A stretch of DNA of 64,000 bases from an uncultured Collinsella sp. (GTDB taxonomy: Bacteria > Actinomycetota > Coriobacteriia > Coriobacteriales > Coriobacteriaceae). This document shows positions 27,745 to 36,042 of the stretch, piece by piece (the first letter of the stretch is position 1; each line of letters opens with the position of its first letter). The notes under the pieces were generated by a model that was not told the origin of the DNA, made no database searches, and saw nothing but the letters and a program-made list of their open reading frames with translations. Where the stretch lies: the NCBI GenBank assembly GCA_902489775.1, contig CABUBH010000004.1:8042-72041 (forward strand), given 5' to 3'. The position numbers were made by a program, and so were the translations under genes.

Positions 27745-27777
27745 AATGTGACAAAGGGACGGTCCCTTTGTCACATT
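27745..27777. repeat. REP-like palindrome, GTGACAAAGGGAC family
   Basis: Perfect 16-bp arms AATGTGACAAAGGGAC and GTCCCTTTGTCACATT around a single G. It ends 10 bases before the dus start, so it also lies in the dus 5' region. Confidence 0.9.
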
Positions 27778-27787
27778 GATTTGAAAG

Positions 27788-28750
27788 TTGATGTTGATGA
27801 TTCTATCGCTGGCCCCCATGGAGGGGATTACCGGGCATGTGTTCCGCCGCGTGCATGCAGAATGCTTTGGTGCGCTCGACTGCTACTACACGCCGTTTTT
27901 GCCGCCGCCGCGGGTGGGCAATCGCTTTGGCGGCAAGGCGTTTAAGGAGGTCGATCCTGCCAATAACCAGGGGCTTAACGTGGTGCCTCAGCTCATGTCC
28001 AAGAACGCGGATGAGTTTGTGTGGGCGGCACAGGTGCTCGCCGACATGGGATACCACGAGGTCAACCTCAACTTGGGATGTCCCTCGGGAACAGTCGTTG
28101 CCAAGGGCAAGGGTTCGGGTTTCTTGCGCAACCTGGATGAGCTCGAGGTGTTTTTGAGCGACGTGTGCGAGCGCTCACCACTGCCGGTGTCGGTAAAGAC
28201 CAGGCTGGGGCTTGAGAGCGATGCTGAGTACGAGCGCGTGCTCGATCTCTACTGTCGTATGCCGCTTGCCGAGCTGATCGTGCATCCGCGCGTGCAAAAG
28301 GATCGCTATACGGGCTCGCCGCGCAAAGAGTATTATGGCGAGACGCTTGAGCGGGCGCCGTTCCCGGTAGCCTATAACGGCGACATTTTTGACCTCGAGG
28401 ACATGGATGCGCTGGTTGCTGCCTATCCCGACACGCGCCATGTAATGCTGGGCCGCGGTCTGCTTGCAAACCCTGCGCTGGCACGCATGGTAAACGGCGG
28501 CCCTGCCGCCACCGTCGCCGAGCTGCAACGTTTCCATGACACGCTGTTCGCGGCCTATGCAGAAGAGATTGGCGGCAACGCGGTCTTTCGCATGAAGGAG
28601 TGGTGGTTCTACGCCAAGTGCGCTTTCGCCGATCCCGCCACCGTCCATAAGATCGTGCGCAAGACCAAGAAGGTCGACGAATACCGCGCCGCCGTCGACC
28701 GCGTCTTCCGCGAGCAACCGCTCGCATCCGCAGCCCGCTTCCGCGGCTAG
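27788..28750 (+). CDS. tRNA-dihydrouridine synthase
   Basis: 320 residues. FMN-dependent reductase of tRNA uridines. TIM-barrel Dus motifs: LAPMEGITGHVFR at the N-terminus, VNLNLGCPSG with the catalytic Cys, SVKTRLG, LIVHPRVQKDRYTG and the FMN-phosphate region LGRGLLANP. The start is uncertain because TTG 27788, ATG 27791 and ATG 27797 lie in one run and no strong ribosome site precedes them; the REP element is directly upstream. Single gene. Confidence 0.92.
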   Translation: MMLMILSLAPMEGITGHVFRRVHAECFGALDCYYTPFLPPPRVGNRFGGKAFKEVDPANNQGLNVVPQLMSKNADEFVWAAQVLADMGYHEVNLNLGCPSGTVVAKGKGSGFLRNLDELEVFLSDVCERSPLPVSVKTRLGLESDAEYERVLDLYCRMPLAELIVHPRVQKDRYTGSPRKEYYGETLERAPFPVAYNGDIFDLEDMDALVAAYPDTRHVMLGRGLLANPALARMVNGGPAATVAELQRFHDTLFAAYAEEIGGNAVFRMKEWWFYAKCAFADPATVHKIVRKTKKVDEYRAAVDRVFREQPLASAARFRG

Positions 28751-28756
28751 TTAGAC

Positions 28757-28802
28757 ATCGGGGACGTTCTTTAGCGACTAGGCATTTAAGAACGTCCCCG
28801 AT
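28757..28802. repeat. REP-like palindrome, GGGGACGTTCTT family
   Basis: Perfect 15-bp arms ATCGGGGACGTTCTT and AAGAACGTCCCCGAT with a 16-base loop, 6 bases after the dus stop codon. The same core occurs at 52757-52814. Confidence 0.9.
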
Positions 28803-28818
28803 GACTACCCGCAAAAGC

Positions 28819-28873
28819 TGTACACCAGCATCCAAAGATGTCGAAAAATGTCGACTTTGGATGCTGGCGTACA
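28819..28873. repeat. 19-bp inverted repeat with internal direct repeats
   Basis: TGTACACCAGCATCCAAAG (28819-28837) pairs 18 of 19 with 28855-28873. The 17-base loop holds two copies of ATGTCGA. It lies directly after the REP at 28757, between the convergent dus and glutaredoxin genes. Confidence 0.8.
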
Positions 28874-28918
28874 TGTTTGGATCGTATGGGTTGGGGCGAG
28901 CCGGTCGCAAGGCGAGTG

Positions 28919-29164
28919 TTAGAGCAGATTCTCCTGCACCCATGCGATGATGTCGCTCGACTCGTAAAGCGGCTTGCCGTCGATGAACAGGCAGGGAACC
29001 TGGCGCTTTCCGCCGACGGCGATGAGTGTCTGTTCGGCTTCGGCATCGGTCGAGATATTCCGCTCGGGGATGGTCACACCGTTATCCGCCAAGAAGCGTT
29101 TGACCTTAATGCAATACGGGCATCCGGTCATAACGTAGAGCACGAGTTCGTGATGAGTAGCCAT
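28919..29164 (-). CDS. Glutaredoxin-like protein
   Basis: 81 residues from ATG 29164 (GGAG 4 bases upstream). Thioredoxin fold of glutaredoxin size: active site GCPYC followed by IKVKRFLADNGV, cis-Pro region QVPCLFIDG and C-terminal SSDIIAWVQENL. It is a cytoplasmic thiol reductant. An extra Cys follows the cis-Pro. It is convergent with dus, and the TipAS-type regulator gene lies upstream on the same strand with a 51-bp gap. Confidence 0.92.
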   Translation of the reverse strand: MATHHELVLYVMTGCPYCIKVKRFLADNGVTIPERNISTDAEAEQTLIAVGGKRQVPCLFIDGKPLYESSDIIAWVQENLL

Positions 29165-29215
29165 GGGTCTCCAATCGGTTGGTGTTTTGGTTGAGATACC
29201 CAAAGCCGCTGCAAT

Positions 29216-30043
29216 CTAAGCGCAAACCAGCGATGACTCGATAGCCTGGACCAGAAACGCCGTGGCGCCGGTTCCGCATGACTTGTCGTAGTAGTCTACG
29301 AAGCGCTGGTCGGCGAGGTAACCGCGGGCGAGCCCCAGATATGCCTCGTCTTGGGGCTCGCTGCCCCAGTTGAGGGCAATCCAGCGGCGATGCATCGCGA
29401 CGAGCTTGCGAGCCTCGCTGCCTTCCGGCTCGCCATCGCCCATGGCAATCGAGAGCTGGCCCAGAATAGCGCGTTCAAGTTCCTTCATGTCGTTCCATGT
29501 CTGTGGATCCATGTCCAGTAACGTTTCGTTTGCTGCATCGATAGCCTCGTCGCCATAGCGCACCCGCGCTTCGGAGCCGTAGCGCTCCTCGTTTTCCTGC
29601 ACGGTGCGCCAGCGCTCCAGTTGCGGCAGGACGGCGCCCATGAGCGAGACGGCTTCGTCGAGCGACATGCCGGTGTTTTGCGCCAGCCGCGGGGCGCAAT
29701 CCTCGATCATCGCCTCCATGGTGGTGTCGTAGGTGTACTTGCCGTGGTCGTAGCACCACTTGCAGTAATGGTCGGTCGTGGCGCCCGTGGCATCTGTGCC
29801 GCAGTCGTCGGGCGTGAGTATCATGCCGCAGCTCTGGCAATAATGCTCGGGCATTTCGAGCAGGTGGGACAACGGCTCTCCGGTTACGGCGGCAATGAGC
29901 TTCATCATGTCGATGCCCGGGGTGACCTCGTCGCGCTCCCAACGGCTGACGGCTTGGCGTGTGACGAAGAGCTTGGCGGCGAGCTGCTCCTGGGTAAGGT
30001 GATGGGCGCGACGGATGGCAATGAGCTTTTCTGCAAAGGCCAT
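29216..30043 (-). CDS. XRE-type regulator with zinc ribbon and TipAS-like domain
   Basis: 275 residues, with AAAGGAG before the ATG. Residues 1-60 are a Cro/C1 helix-turn-helix (LTQEQLAAKLFVTRQAVSRW). Residues about 68-100 are a zinc ribbon (YCQSCGM...DHYCKWCYDHGKY). Residues about 145-270 resemble the TipAS antibiotic-binding domain (RYGDEAIDAANETLLDMDPQ, MHRRWIALNWG, YLADQRFVDYYDKSCG). TipAS domains bind thiopeptides and similar ligands in MerR regulators; joining it to an XRE head is less usual. Target genes are unknown. Confidence 0.85.
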   Translation of the reverse strand: MAFAEKLIAIRRAHHLTQEQLAAKLFVTRQAVSRWERDEVTPGIDMMKLIAAVTGEPLSHLLEMPEHYCQSCGMILTPDDCGTDATGATTDHYCKWCYDHGKYTYDTTMEAMIEDCAPRLAQNTGMSLDEAVSLMGAVLPQLERWRTVQENEERYGSEARVRYGDEAIDAANETLLDMDPQTWNDMKELERAILGQLSIAMGDGEPEGSEARKLVAMHRRWIALNWGSEPQDEAYLGLARGYLADQRFVDYYDKSCGTGATAFLVQAIESSLVCA

Positions 30044-30184
30044 AGCGGCTCCTTTCTGCTGGTTGATGGCTTAAGCATACGCGGCAGCAGGTGCCCTTCC
30101 AAGCAACCGTTGGTTGCATGACGGGGGACCGCGGCGAAGAATTGCGCGCAACGTCCCATGCCTCCATGCCGTACAATGACCGGC

Positions 30185-30922
30185 ATGGAACCTATTGCAC
30201 ACATACATACCGACCTGCCGCAGAAGTTCGGCATTCCGCGCAACAGCTTTTTGGCGCCTCATCTGCAGGGACGCATCGTTTTTGAGTCGGAATTTGCCTC
30301 CAATGCAGCGGTTGAGGGTCTGGACTCCTTCTCTCACCTGTGGCTGCTGTGGCGCTTCGAAAACGGAACGCCCGGCGGCACGGCTAAGGACATAGCCGCC
30401 GATGCCAAAACGCAGGACAGATCCGGTACCAACGCAAAATGGTCGAAGACCGTGCGCCCGCCGCGTCTTGGTGGAGCCGAGCGCGTGGGCGTGTTTGCCA
30501 CGCGCAGTCCGTTTCGCCCTAATCCCATCGGGCTCACCTGCGTCAAGCTCGATCGTGTCGAGCTCACCGACGATGGCCCCATCATCCATGTGCTGGGGGC
30601 CGACCTGCGCGACGGCACGCCCATCTACGACATTAAGCCCTACATTCCGTTTGCGGACTGCCACCCGGATGCAACGGGCGGCTGGATTGAGGATGCTCCG
30701 TGGCAAGAGCTCGACATCGAGTTCCCGCAGGCGCTGCAAAACACAGTCCCGCCCGCAAAGATTTCTGGCTTGGTCGAGGTTCTACGCCAAGATCCGCGCC
30801 GCGCGGGCAGCAAGCACGAGCCAAACCGCGTCTATCATCTGGCCTTCGCCGGACTCGACATATCTTTTACGGTCGATGAAACCCAGCTAACCGTAGTCGC
30901 CGTCAACGACGCACAAGACTAA
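30185..30922 (+). CDS. trmO: TrmO-like tRNA (t6A37) N6-methyltransferase
   Basis: 245 residues. UPF0066/TrmO family: the central core has FSHLWLLWRF, the loop VRPPRLGGAERVGVFATRSP and FRPNPIGLTCVKL, then GADLRDGTPIYDIKPYIPFA, all diagnostic. The family methylates t6A37 of certain tRNAs using SAM. The ATG at 30185 has no ribosome site, but TACAAT lies about 7 bases upstream (30173-30178), suggesting a leaderless or near-leaderless transcript. Single gene. Confidence 0.9.
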   Translation: MEPIAHIHTDLPQKFGIPRNSFLAPHLQGRIVFESEFASNAAVEGLDSFSHLWLLWRFENGTPGGTAKDIAADAKTQDRSGTNAKWSKTVRPPRLGGAERVGVFATRSPFRPNPIGLTCVKLDRVELTDDGPIIHVLGADLRDGTPIYDIKPYIPFADCHPDATGGWIEDAPWQELDIEFPQALQNTVPPAKISGLVEVLRQDPRRAGSKHEPNRVYHLAFAGLDISFTVDETQLTVVAVNDAQD

Positions 30923-31033
30923 CCAGCCATTCGTCCGCACCCGTCAAATTAAGCGCCAAACTCCGCGCCAAAACCGCCCACGCTGGTGGACAATAACGCC
31001 TACCAAAACAATCACTTTGCACGGGGGCTCAGC

Positions 31034-32248
31034 ATGAAATACGACTTTAGCTCGCTTATCGACCGCCACGGCATGGACTCCATCGCCGTTGATTCTTGGG
31101 GTGAGATCCCCGGCATGGCTCCAAACGCACCCGACGAGGGCTTCGATCGCATTCCCATGTGGGTGGCGGACATGAACTTCGCCACGGTGCCCACGGTCCA
31201 GGAACACATCATTCAGCGCGCCCAGCATCCCATGTTTGGCTACTTTAACCCGCGCGCCGAGTATTTCGACCGCATCATCGAATGGCAGAGCCGCCGCAAT
31301 GGCGTCGAGGGCCTGCGCCCTGAACATATCGGTTACGAAAACGGCGTGCTGGGCGGTGTCGTGTCGACGCTGCGTGCGTATGTTCAGCCAGGCGATGCGG
31401 TGCTGGTCCACAGCCCTACCTACATCGGCTTTACCAAGTCCATTGAGGCCGCGGGCTATCGCATTGTCCACAGCCCGCTTAAGTTCGACGACCAGGGCGT
31501 GTGGCGTATGGACTTTGAGGACATGGAGCAAAAGCTCGCCCAAAACCATATCCATGCCGCGGTGTTCTGCTCGCCGCACAATCCCTGCGGCCGCGTATGG
31601 GAGCGCGACGAGATCGAGCACGCCATGGATATCTATCGCCAGCACGATTGCGTGGTGATCTCGGATGAGATTTGGTCCGATATCATCCTGCCGGGTCACA
31701 AGCATATCCCGACGCAGTCGGTGAGCGAGGATGCCCGCATGCGCACGGTTGCCCTCTACGCGCCCAGCAAGACGTTCAACCTGGCGGGCCTGGTCGGCAG
31801 CTACCACATCATCTATAACGAGACGTTGCGCGACCGCGTGTGCGCCGTGTCCAACAAGACTCACTACAACGAGATGAATGTCCTCTCCATGCATGCGCTT
31901 ATCGGTGCCTACCAGCCGCAAGGCTACGAGTGGGTGGACGAGCTCAACCAGGTGCTTGCCGGCAATATCGAGTACTTCTGCACGCATGCAGAAAAACATT
32001 GGAAGGGCGTCACGTTTTCGCGTCCGCAGGGCACCTACATGGTGTTTCTGGACTGCACCGAGTGGTGCCGCGAGCATGGCCGCGATATTCAGTGGCTGCT
32101 CGACGAGGGGGCGCGCGTGGGCGTGGGGTATCAGGACGGCCGCCCGTTCCACGGGCCCTGCCACATTCGCGTGAATCTGGCGCTGCCGCTTTCGCGCGTG
32201 AGGGAAGCGTGCGACCGCCTGGACCGCTACGTTTTTAATGCACGGTAA
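31034..32248 (+). CDS. MalY/PatB-type PLP-dependent cystathionine beta-lyase / aminotransferase
   Basis: 404 residues from ATG 31034 (GGGGG upstream). Class I/II fold with MalY features: MWVADMNFATVP near the start, GVLGGVVSTLRAYVQPGD, SPHNPCGRVW, VVISDEIWSDII and the PLP lysine in APSKTFNLAGL. It cleaves C-S bonds of cystathionine/cysteine to give pyruvate, ammonia and a thiol, or acts as an aminotransferase. A GC-rich hairpin follows. Confidence 0.9.
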   Translation: MKYDFSSLIDRHGMDSIAVDSWGEIPGMAPNAPDEGFDRIPMWVADMNFATVPTVQEHIIQRAQHPMFGYFNPRAEYFDRIIEWQSRRNGVEGLRPEHIGYENGVLGGVVSTLRAYVQPGDAVLVHSPTYIGFTKSIEAAGYRIVHSPLKFDDQGVWRMDFEDMEQKLAQNHIHAAVFCSPHNPCGRVWERDEIEHAMDIYRQHDCVVISDEIWSDIILPGHKHIPTQSVSEDARMRTVALYAPSKTFNLAGLVGSYHIIYNETLRDRVCAVSNKTHYNEMNVLSMHALIGAYQPQGYEWVDELNQVLAGNIEYFCTHAEKHWKGVTFSRPQGTYMVFLDCTEWCREHGRDIQWLLDEGARVGVGYQDGRPFHGPCHIRVNLALPLSRVREACDRLDRYVFNAR

Positions 32249-32260
32249 GTGCGCGCTGCA

Positions 32261-32298
32261 TGCGGGGCCTTCTGCCAAGTCGGCTAGAAGGCCCCGCA
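32261..32298 (+). terminator. Terminator-like hairpin after the malY-like gene
   Basis: Perfect 13-bp stem TGCGGGGCCTTCT / AGAAGGCCCCGCA with a 12-base loop and no T-run. Confidence 0.6.
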
Positions 32299-32392
32299 GG
32301 GTAAAGCGTCTGTAACCATTGGGCGCTCGAGTGGTTTCATTTGCTATTATTTTTAACCATTTCAGTCTGTAAGCAGGATCGTCTGGAGCTCG

Positions 32393-33263
32393 ATGAGAAG
32401 ACCTCGCCGCTCGGTTGCCATATCGTTGTTTGTTGCGCTTGTAGTGGCGAGTGCTTTTGTCGTAGCGATAGCTGGCTGTTCTGGGTCGAATGACGAGGCC
32501 TCGGCGTCTGCATCAAAAGGCCTGGATGCCTCTCAGGTCAAAGACGACGACCTTAAGACGCTCAACGTCGGCAGCGACCTCTACCCACCGTTTGTGTATA
32601 CCGACGAGTATGGCGATATCGTTGGCCTGGATGTCGAGATATTGACCGAGGCTTTGGCCCGCATTGGTTACAAGCCAAAATACCAGCTGATCGACTGGGA
32701 AAAGAAGAAAGAGCTGCTGGCAAGCGGCGAGCTCGATTGCGTCATGGGCAGCTTTAGCATGACGGGTCGCGAAAGCGAATATCGTTGGGCCGGCCCGTAC
32801 CTTGCGAGCCGCCAGGTGGTCGCGGTCAATCCCGAAAGCGACATCTACACGCTCGCCGATCTTGAGAGCAGGGTCGTGGGGGTGCAGTCCACCACCAAGC
32901 CCGAGGGCATTTTGCTCAATCATACAAATGAAAAAGGTTCCGCAAATCAAGGAGCTCTACAGCTTCTCGGACCGCTCATACCTGAACCCGGCGCTCGTCG
33001 AGGGCCTGGTCGACGCTATCGCCGCACATGAGTCCTCGCTGCTCACCTATGAAAAAGACTATGGCGTGACGTATCGCATTCTGAACGAGCCGCTGCTGGA
33101 GGTTGGTTTGGGCACCGCTTTCGATCTCAACGACACGCGCGGTATCGACGTTAAACTCACCCATGCCTACCAAGAAATGCTTGCCGATGGCACCATGGAG
33201 CGCCTGGTGTCAAAGTACTTTGATGACCCTTCGCCATTTTTGAATATGGAGGGCCTGTCATGA
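32393..33263 (+). pseudogene. Frameshifted periplasmic solute-binding lipoprotein (SBP family 3)
   Basis: N-terminal lipoprotein signal with lipobox IAGC, then an amino-acid-type binding protein (LNVGSDLYPPFVYTDEYGDI, GLDVEILTEALARIGYK, DWEKKKELLASGELDCVMGS). In the run of five A at 32931-32935 the frame shifts: before it HTNEKGSANQ leads to a wrong-frame stop, after it the +1 frame continues with family-like sequence (QIKELYSFSDRSYLNPALVE and EMLADGTMERLVSKYF) to 33263. Removing one A would restore a 289-residue protein. Its stop overlaps the hybrid kinase start (ATGA), so it is probably the kinase's sensor partner. Confidence 0.8.
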
Positions 33264-35452
33264 TCGATGCGCCCGACCACGCTGCTCAGGAGCGGGGCAA
33301 TCGTTCGGCAGGGGCATGGCTCCTTGTCGCTCTGCTGGGGATAGCGCTCTCGGTTGTTGCCGGCATGATGAGCTACGGTTACACGACGGCCCAAGCCGAG
33401 CAGCGCTTTGCCGACGTTGTCGATTACGTGGCGACGCAGAGCCTTTCCTACGATGCATTCAACAGCGCCTATGCGACCAAAAACCTGATTCGTGTGATGG
33501 AGATTGCCGGAGAGGTAGCGCGCGATATAAAGCGCGACGGCTCGGTGGATAACGCCGCGCTGGAGCAATATGCTGACCAGTTCAACGTGAGCGCACTGAT
33601 CGTGACGGACGCATCGGGCAATTTGGTGTCCGAGTCCTCGACGGATGACGTGGGCTACGAGTCGCTTGCTACGTATCTCAAAGAGACGCCCGTGCTGGAG
33701 GTGGCAACCCATCCGCTTAAGTCCTATACCGCCCGCATTACGCTTGCGGATGATTCGGTCGCAGACATTGGCTGCGTAACCCGGCAGGATGGCGAGGGCA
33801 TCGTTATCGCGGTAAGGCATCAGAGCGCGAAGGCAGCTGCAAGCAATACACTCAAACTGCAGAGCCTGCTTGATGGCTATGAAACCATCGATAGCGGCAA
33901 TATCGTGATCGAAAACGATGGCAAGGTCGTTGCGACCAATGCCGTCGAACCCACCGTATTGGGCGTGTTCGACCTGCCCGCGACGGACGCCATCATTGTC
34001 GACGAAATTAAGGATCGATGCCTGCCCGGCAAAGTCCGACTGGTCAACGTCAACGGCGAGTGGTATTTGGGCACATACGGCAAAGCGCAAAAATTCTACG
34101 TGTACACCTATGCCTCGGCGCAGCGCTACTTTGAGGTCGTCGCGGCTGTCGCTGCCGGCGTGCTGGTGCTCTACAGCGGTGTTGTAGCCACTGTTGTGAT
34201 GGTGCGTCGCCGCGCTGATCGTCGACGTTTGACGGACTTGCTGCAGCAGGAGCGCGACTATGGCGACAAGCTGGCAAAGGCGGCGCGTGAGGCCTCGTCT
34301 GCCAACTCGGCAAAGACGGAGTTTCTGCGTCGCATGAGCCACGATCTGCGTACGCCCATCAACGGCATTCGCGGTATGGTTGAGGTCGGCGATGCCAATG
34401 CGGACGATCTGCAAAAGCAGGCCGAGTGCCGCTCAAAGATCTGGACGGCATCGGGACTGCTGCTCGACCTTGCGAATGAGGCGCTCGATATGAGTCGCCT
34501 GGAGAGCGGCCAGGTCGATCTGGAGCTTGTTCCCACAAATTTGGTGACCCTCAACCACGAGGTGCGCGATATTCTGGAGCGCCAGGCCGAGGAGCGCCTG
34601 GTGACAATTATCTGCGACCAGCAGACGCTTAATCATCCCTATGCGCGGGTGAGCGTGACGCACCTCAAGCGCTTGTTGCTCAATATTGCCGGCAATGCCG
34701 TCAAGTACAACCGTCGGGGCGGTTATGTTCGCCTGACGTGCCGTGAGGTGGAGCCGGTGGATGGCGTTCTCGTCTATGAATACACGATTGCCGATAACGG
34801 TATTGGCATGAGTGAGGAGTTTCAACAGCACCTCTACGAGCCGTTTTGTCGCGAGGAGCAGCAGGTGGAAGGCGCTTCATCGGGAACTGGCCTGGGTGCG
34901 CCTATTGCCAAACAGTTGGTCGAGCTTATGGGCGGAACCATGAGCTTTTCGTGCATCTTGGGGCAGGGGACGACGTTTACCATCCGTCTGCCGTTTGAGA
35001 AGTGCAAGTGCTCCGAGATTCCTCAGGCAGTGCGCGTGAATGCGGGCGACGGCGATGCGCTCCAGGGCTTGCGCGTTTTGCTCGTAGAGGATAACGACCT
35101 GAATGCCGAGATCGCACAGTTTACGCTCGCCCGCGCCGGTGCCGTCGTGACGCATGCTAAGGATGGCGAGTCTGCCGTCGAGATGTTTGCCGCGAGCGCG
35201 CCGCACGAGTACGACGTGGTGTTGATGGATATCATGATGCCCGGTATCGATGGCCTTGAGGCCACGCGTCGGATTCGAGCGCTCGATCGCGAGGATGCCG
35301 CGACCACGCCGATTATCGCCGTGAGCGCCAACGCCTTTGCCGACGATCGCAGGCTTTCGCGTGAGGCGGGCATGAACGCGCACCTGAGTAAACCAGTGAG
35401 TTCGCAGGAGCTCGTTGAGGCGCTTGCGCACATAGCCGCCGACGCTTCATAA
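33260..35452 (+). CDS. Hybrid sensor histidine kinase with C-terminal receiver
   Basis: 730 residues. Helix 1 (residues about 16-38), an extracellular sensor of about 250 residues of the CACHE type, and helix 2 near residue 300. Phosphoacceptor FLRRMSHDLRTPINGI, ATPase with N box NIAGNAVKYNRRGG, G1 DNGIGMS, G2 GTGLGAPIAK, then a receiver with LVEDNDLNAE and phospho-Asp in VVLMDIMMPGIDG. No output domain. The start overlaps the binding-protein gene by 4 bp. A second kinase of the same type, fused to its binding protein, lies at 36043-38848. Confidence 0.92.
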   Translation: MIDAPDHAAQERGNRSAGAWLLVALLGIALSVVAGMMSYGYTTAQAEQRFADVVDYVATQSLSYDAFNSAYATKNLIRVMEIAGEVARDIKRDGSVDNAALEQYADQFNVSALIVTDASGNLVSESSTDDVGYESLATYLKETPVLEVATHPLKSYTARITLADDSVADIGCVTRQDGEGIVIAVRHQSAKAAASNTLKLQSLLDGYETIDSGNIVIENDGKVVATNAVEPTVLGVFDLPATDAIIVDEIKDRCLPGKVRLVNVNGEWYLGTYGKAQKFYVYTYASAQRYFEVVAAVAAGVLVLYSGVVATVVMVRRRADRRRLTDLLQQERDYGDKLAKAAREASSANSAKTEFLRRMSHDLRTPINGIRGMVEVGDANADDLQKQAECRSKIWTASGLLLDLANEALDMSRLESGQVDLELVPTNLVTLNHEVRDILERQAEERLVTIICDQQTLNHPYARVSVTHLKRLLLNIAGNAVKYNRRGGYVRLTCREVEPVDGVLVYEYTIADNGIGMSEEFQQHLYEPFCREEQQVEGASSGTGLGAPIAKQLVELMGGTMSFSCILGQGTTFTIRLPFEKCKCSEIPQAVRVNAGDGDALQGLRVLLVEDNDLNAEIAQFTLARAGAVVTHAKDGESAVEMFAASAPHEYDVVLMDIMMPGIDGLEATRRIRALDREDAATTPIIAVSANAFADDRRLSREAGMNAHLSKPVSSQELVEALAHIAADAS

Positions 35453-35454
35453 GC

Positions 35455-35494
35455 ATATGGCCCGGTTCCGAGGTGGGTTGGAACCGGGCCATAT
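35455..35494. terminator. Strong hairpin between convergent genes
   Basis: Perfect 15-bp stem ATATGGCCCGGTTCC / GGAACCGGGCCATAT, 3 bases after the hybrid kinase stop. No T-run, but it lies between convergent genes and probably ends transcription from one or both sides. Confidence 0.7.
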
Positions 35495-35521
35495 TGCTAT
35501 TGATGAGGCCTGTTGAGGGGC

Positions 35522-36004
35522 TTACTTCTCCTGAATCTGCTTGCCGCAAAGATGCTCAATCGAAATCTCGTAGAGTTGGACGCCCTTGATGTCTTTGGCG
35601 ATTTCCTCCTCGACTTCTTCGGCAGAAGGGTAGTACTTAAGCGCGAGCTGGCGGACTTTGTCCTCGATGAATGCAGGCGCCTCATCAACCAGGCGACAAC
35701 GGCCAAAGACCACGGTACTCATAACGTAGGGAGCCCAGTCATCGTCCTTATACCACTCGTTACCGTAAACGGTAAAGCAGATCTTGTCATCGCGTTTGAG
35801 TGCGTCGACCTTGTGGCCGGCTTTGGCGCCATGGAAATAAATCTTGTCGTGCTCGGCGTCAAAGAAGTAGTTGACGGGAATGGCATAGGGGTAGCCATCA
35901 TCGCCGTTGACGGCAAAGACGCCGCGCTTGCAGGTGGCGAGCAACTTGCGCGCTTCCTCGTCAGTGATGGCGCGTTTCTTTCGACGTAAGGGCCTAAACA
36001 TCAT
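35522..36004 (-). CDS. Pyridoxamine 5'-phosphate oxidase-like flavin-binding protein (NimA-related)
   Basis: 160 residues, with AAGGAAG before the double ATG. Split-barrel flavin fold: RAITDEEARKLLATCKRGVFAV, GYPYAIPVNYFFD, IYFHGAKAGHKVDALKRDDK and FTVYGNEWY. Related proteins include nitroimidazole-reductase-like NimA, but most members have no proven substrate. Cytoplasmic and monocistronic, 38 bp downstream of the hybrid kinase gene on the same strand. Confidence 0.88.
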   Translation of the reverse strand: MMFRPLRRKKRAITDEEARKLLATCKRGVFAVNGDDGYPYAIPVNYFFDAEHDKIYFHGAKAGHKVDALKRDDKICFTVYGNEWYKDDDWAPYVMSTVVFGRCRLVDEAPAFIEDKVRQLALKYYPSAEEVEEEIAKDIKGVQLYEISIEHLCGKQIQEK

Positions 36005-36042
36005 TGGCTTCCTTTCTGCTGCGTATGGTGGTTGAGCACAAA

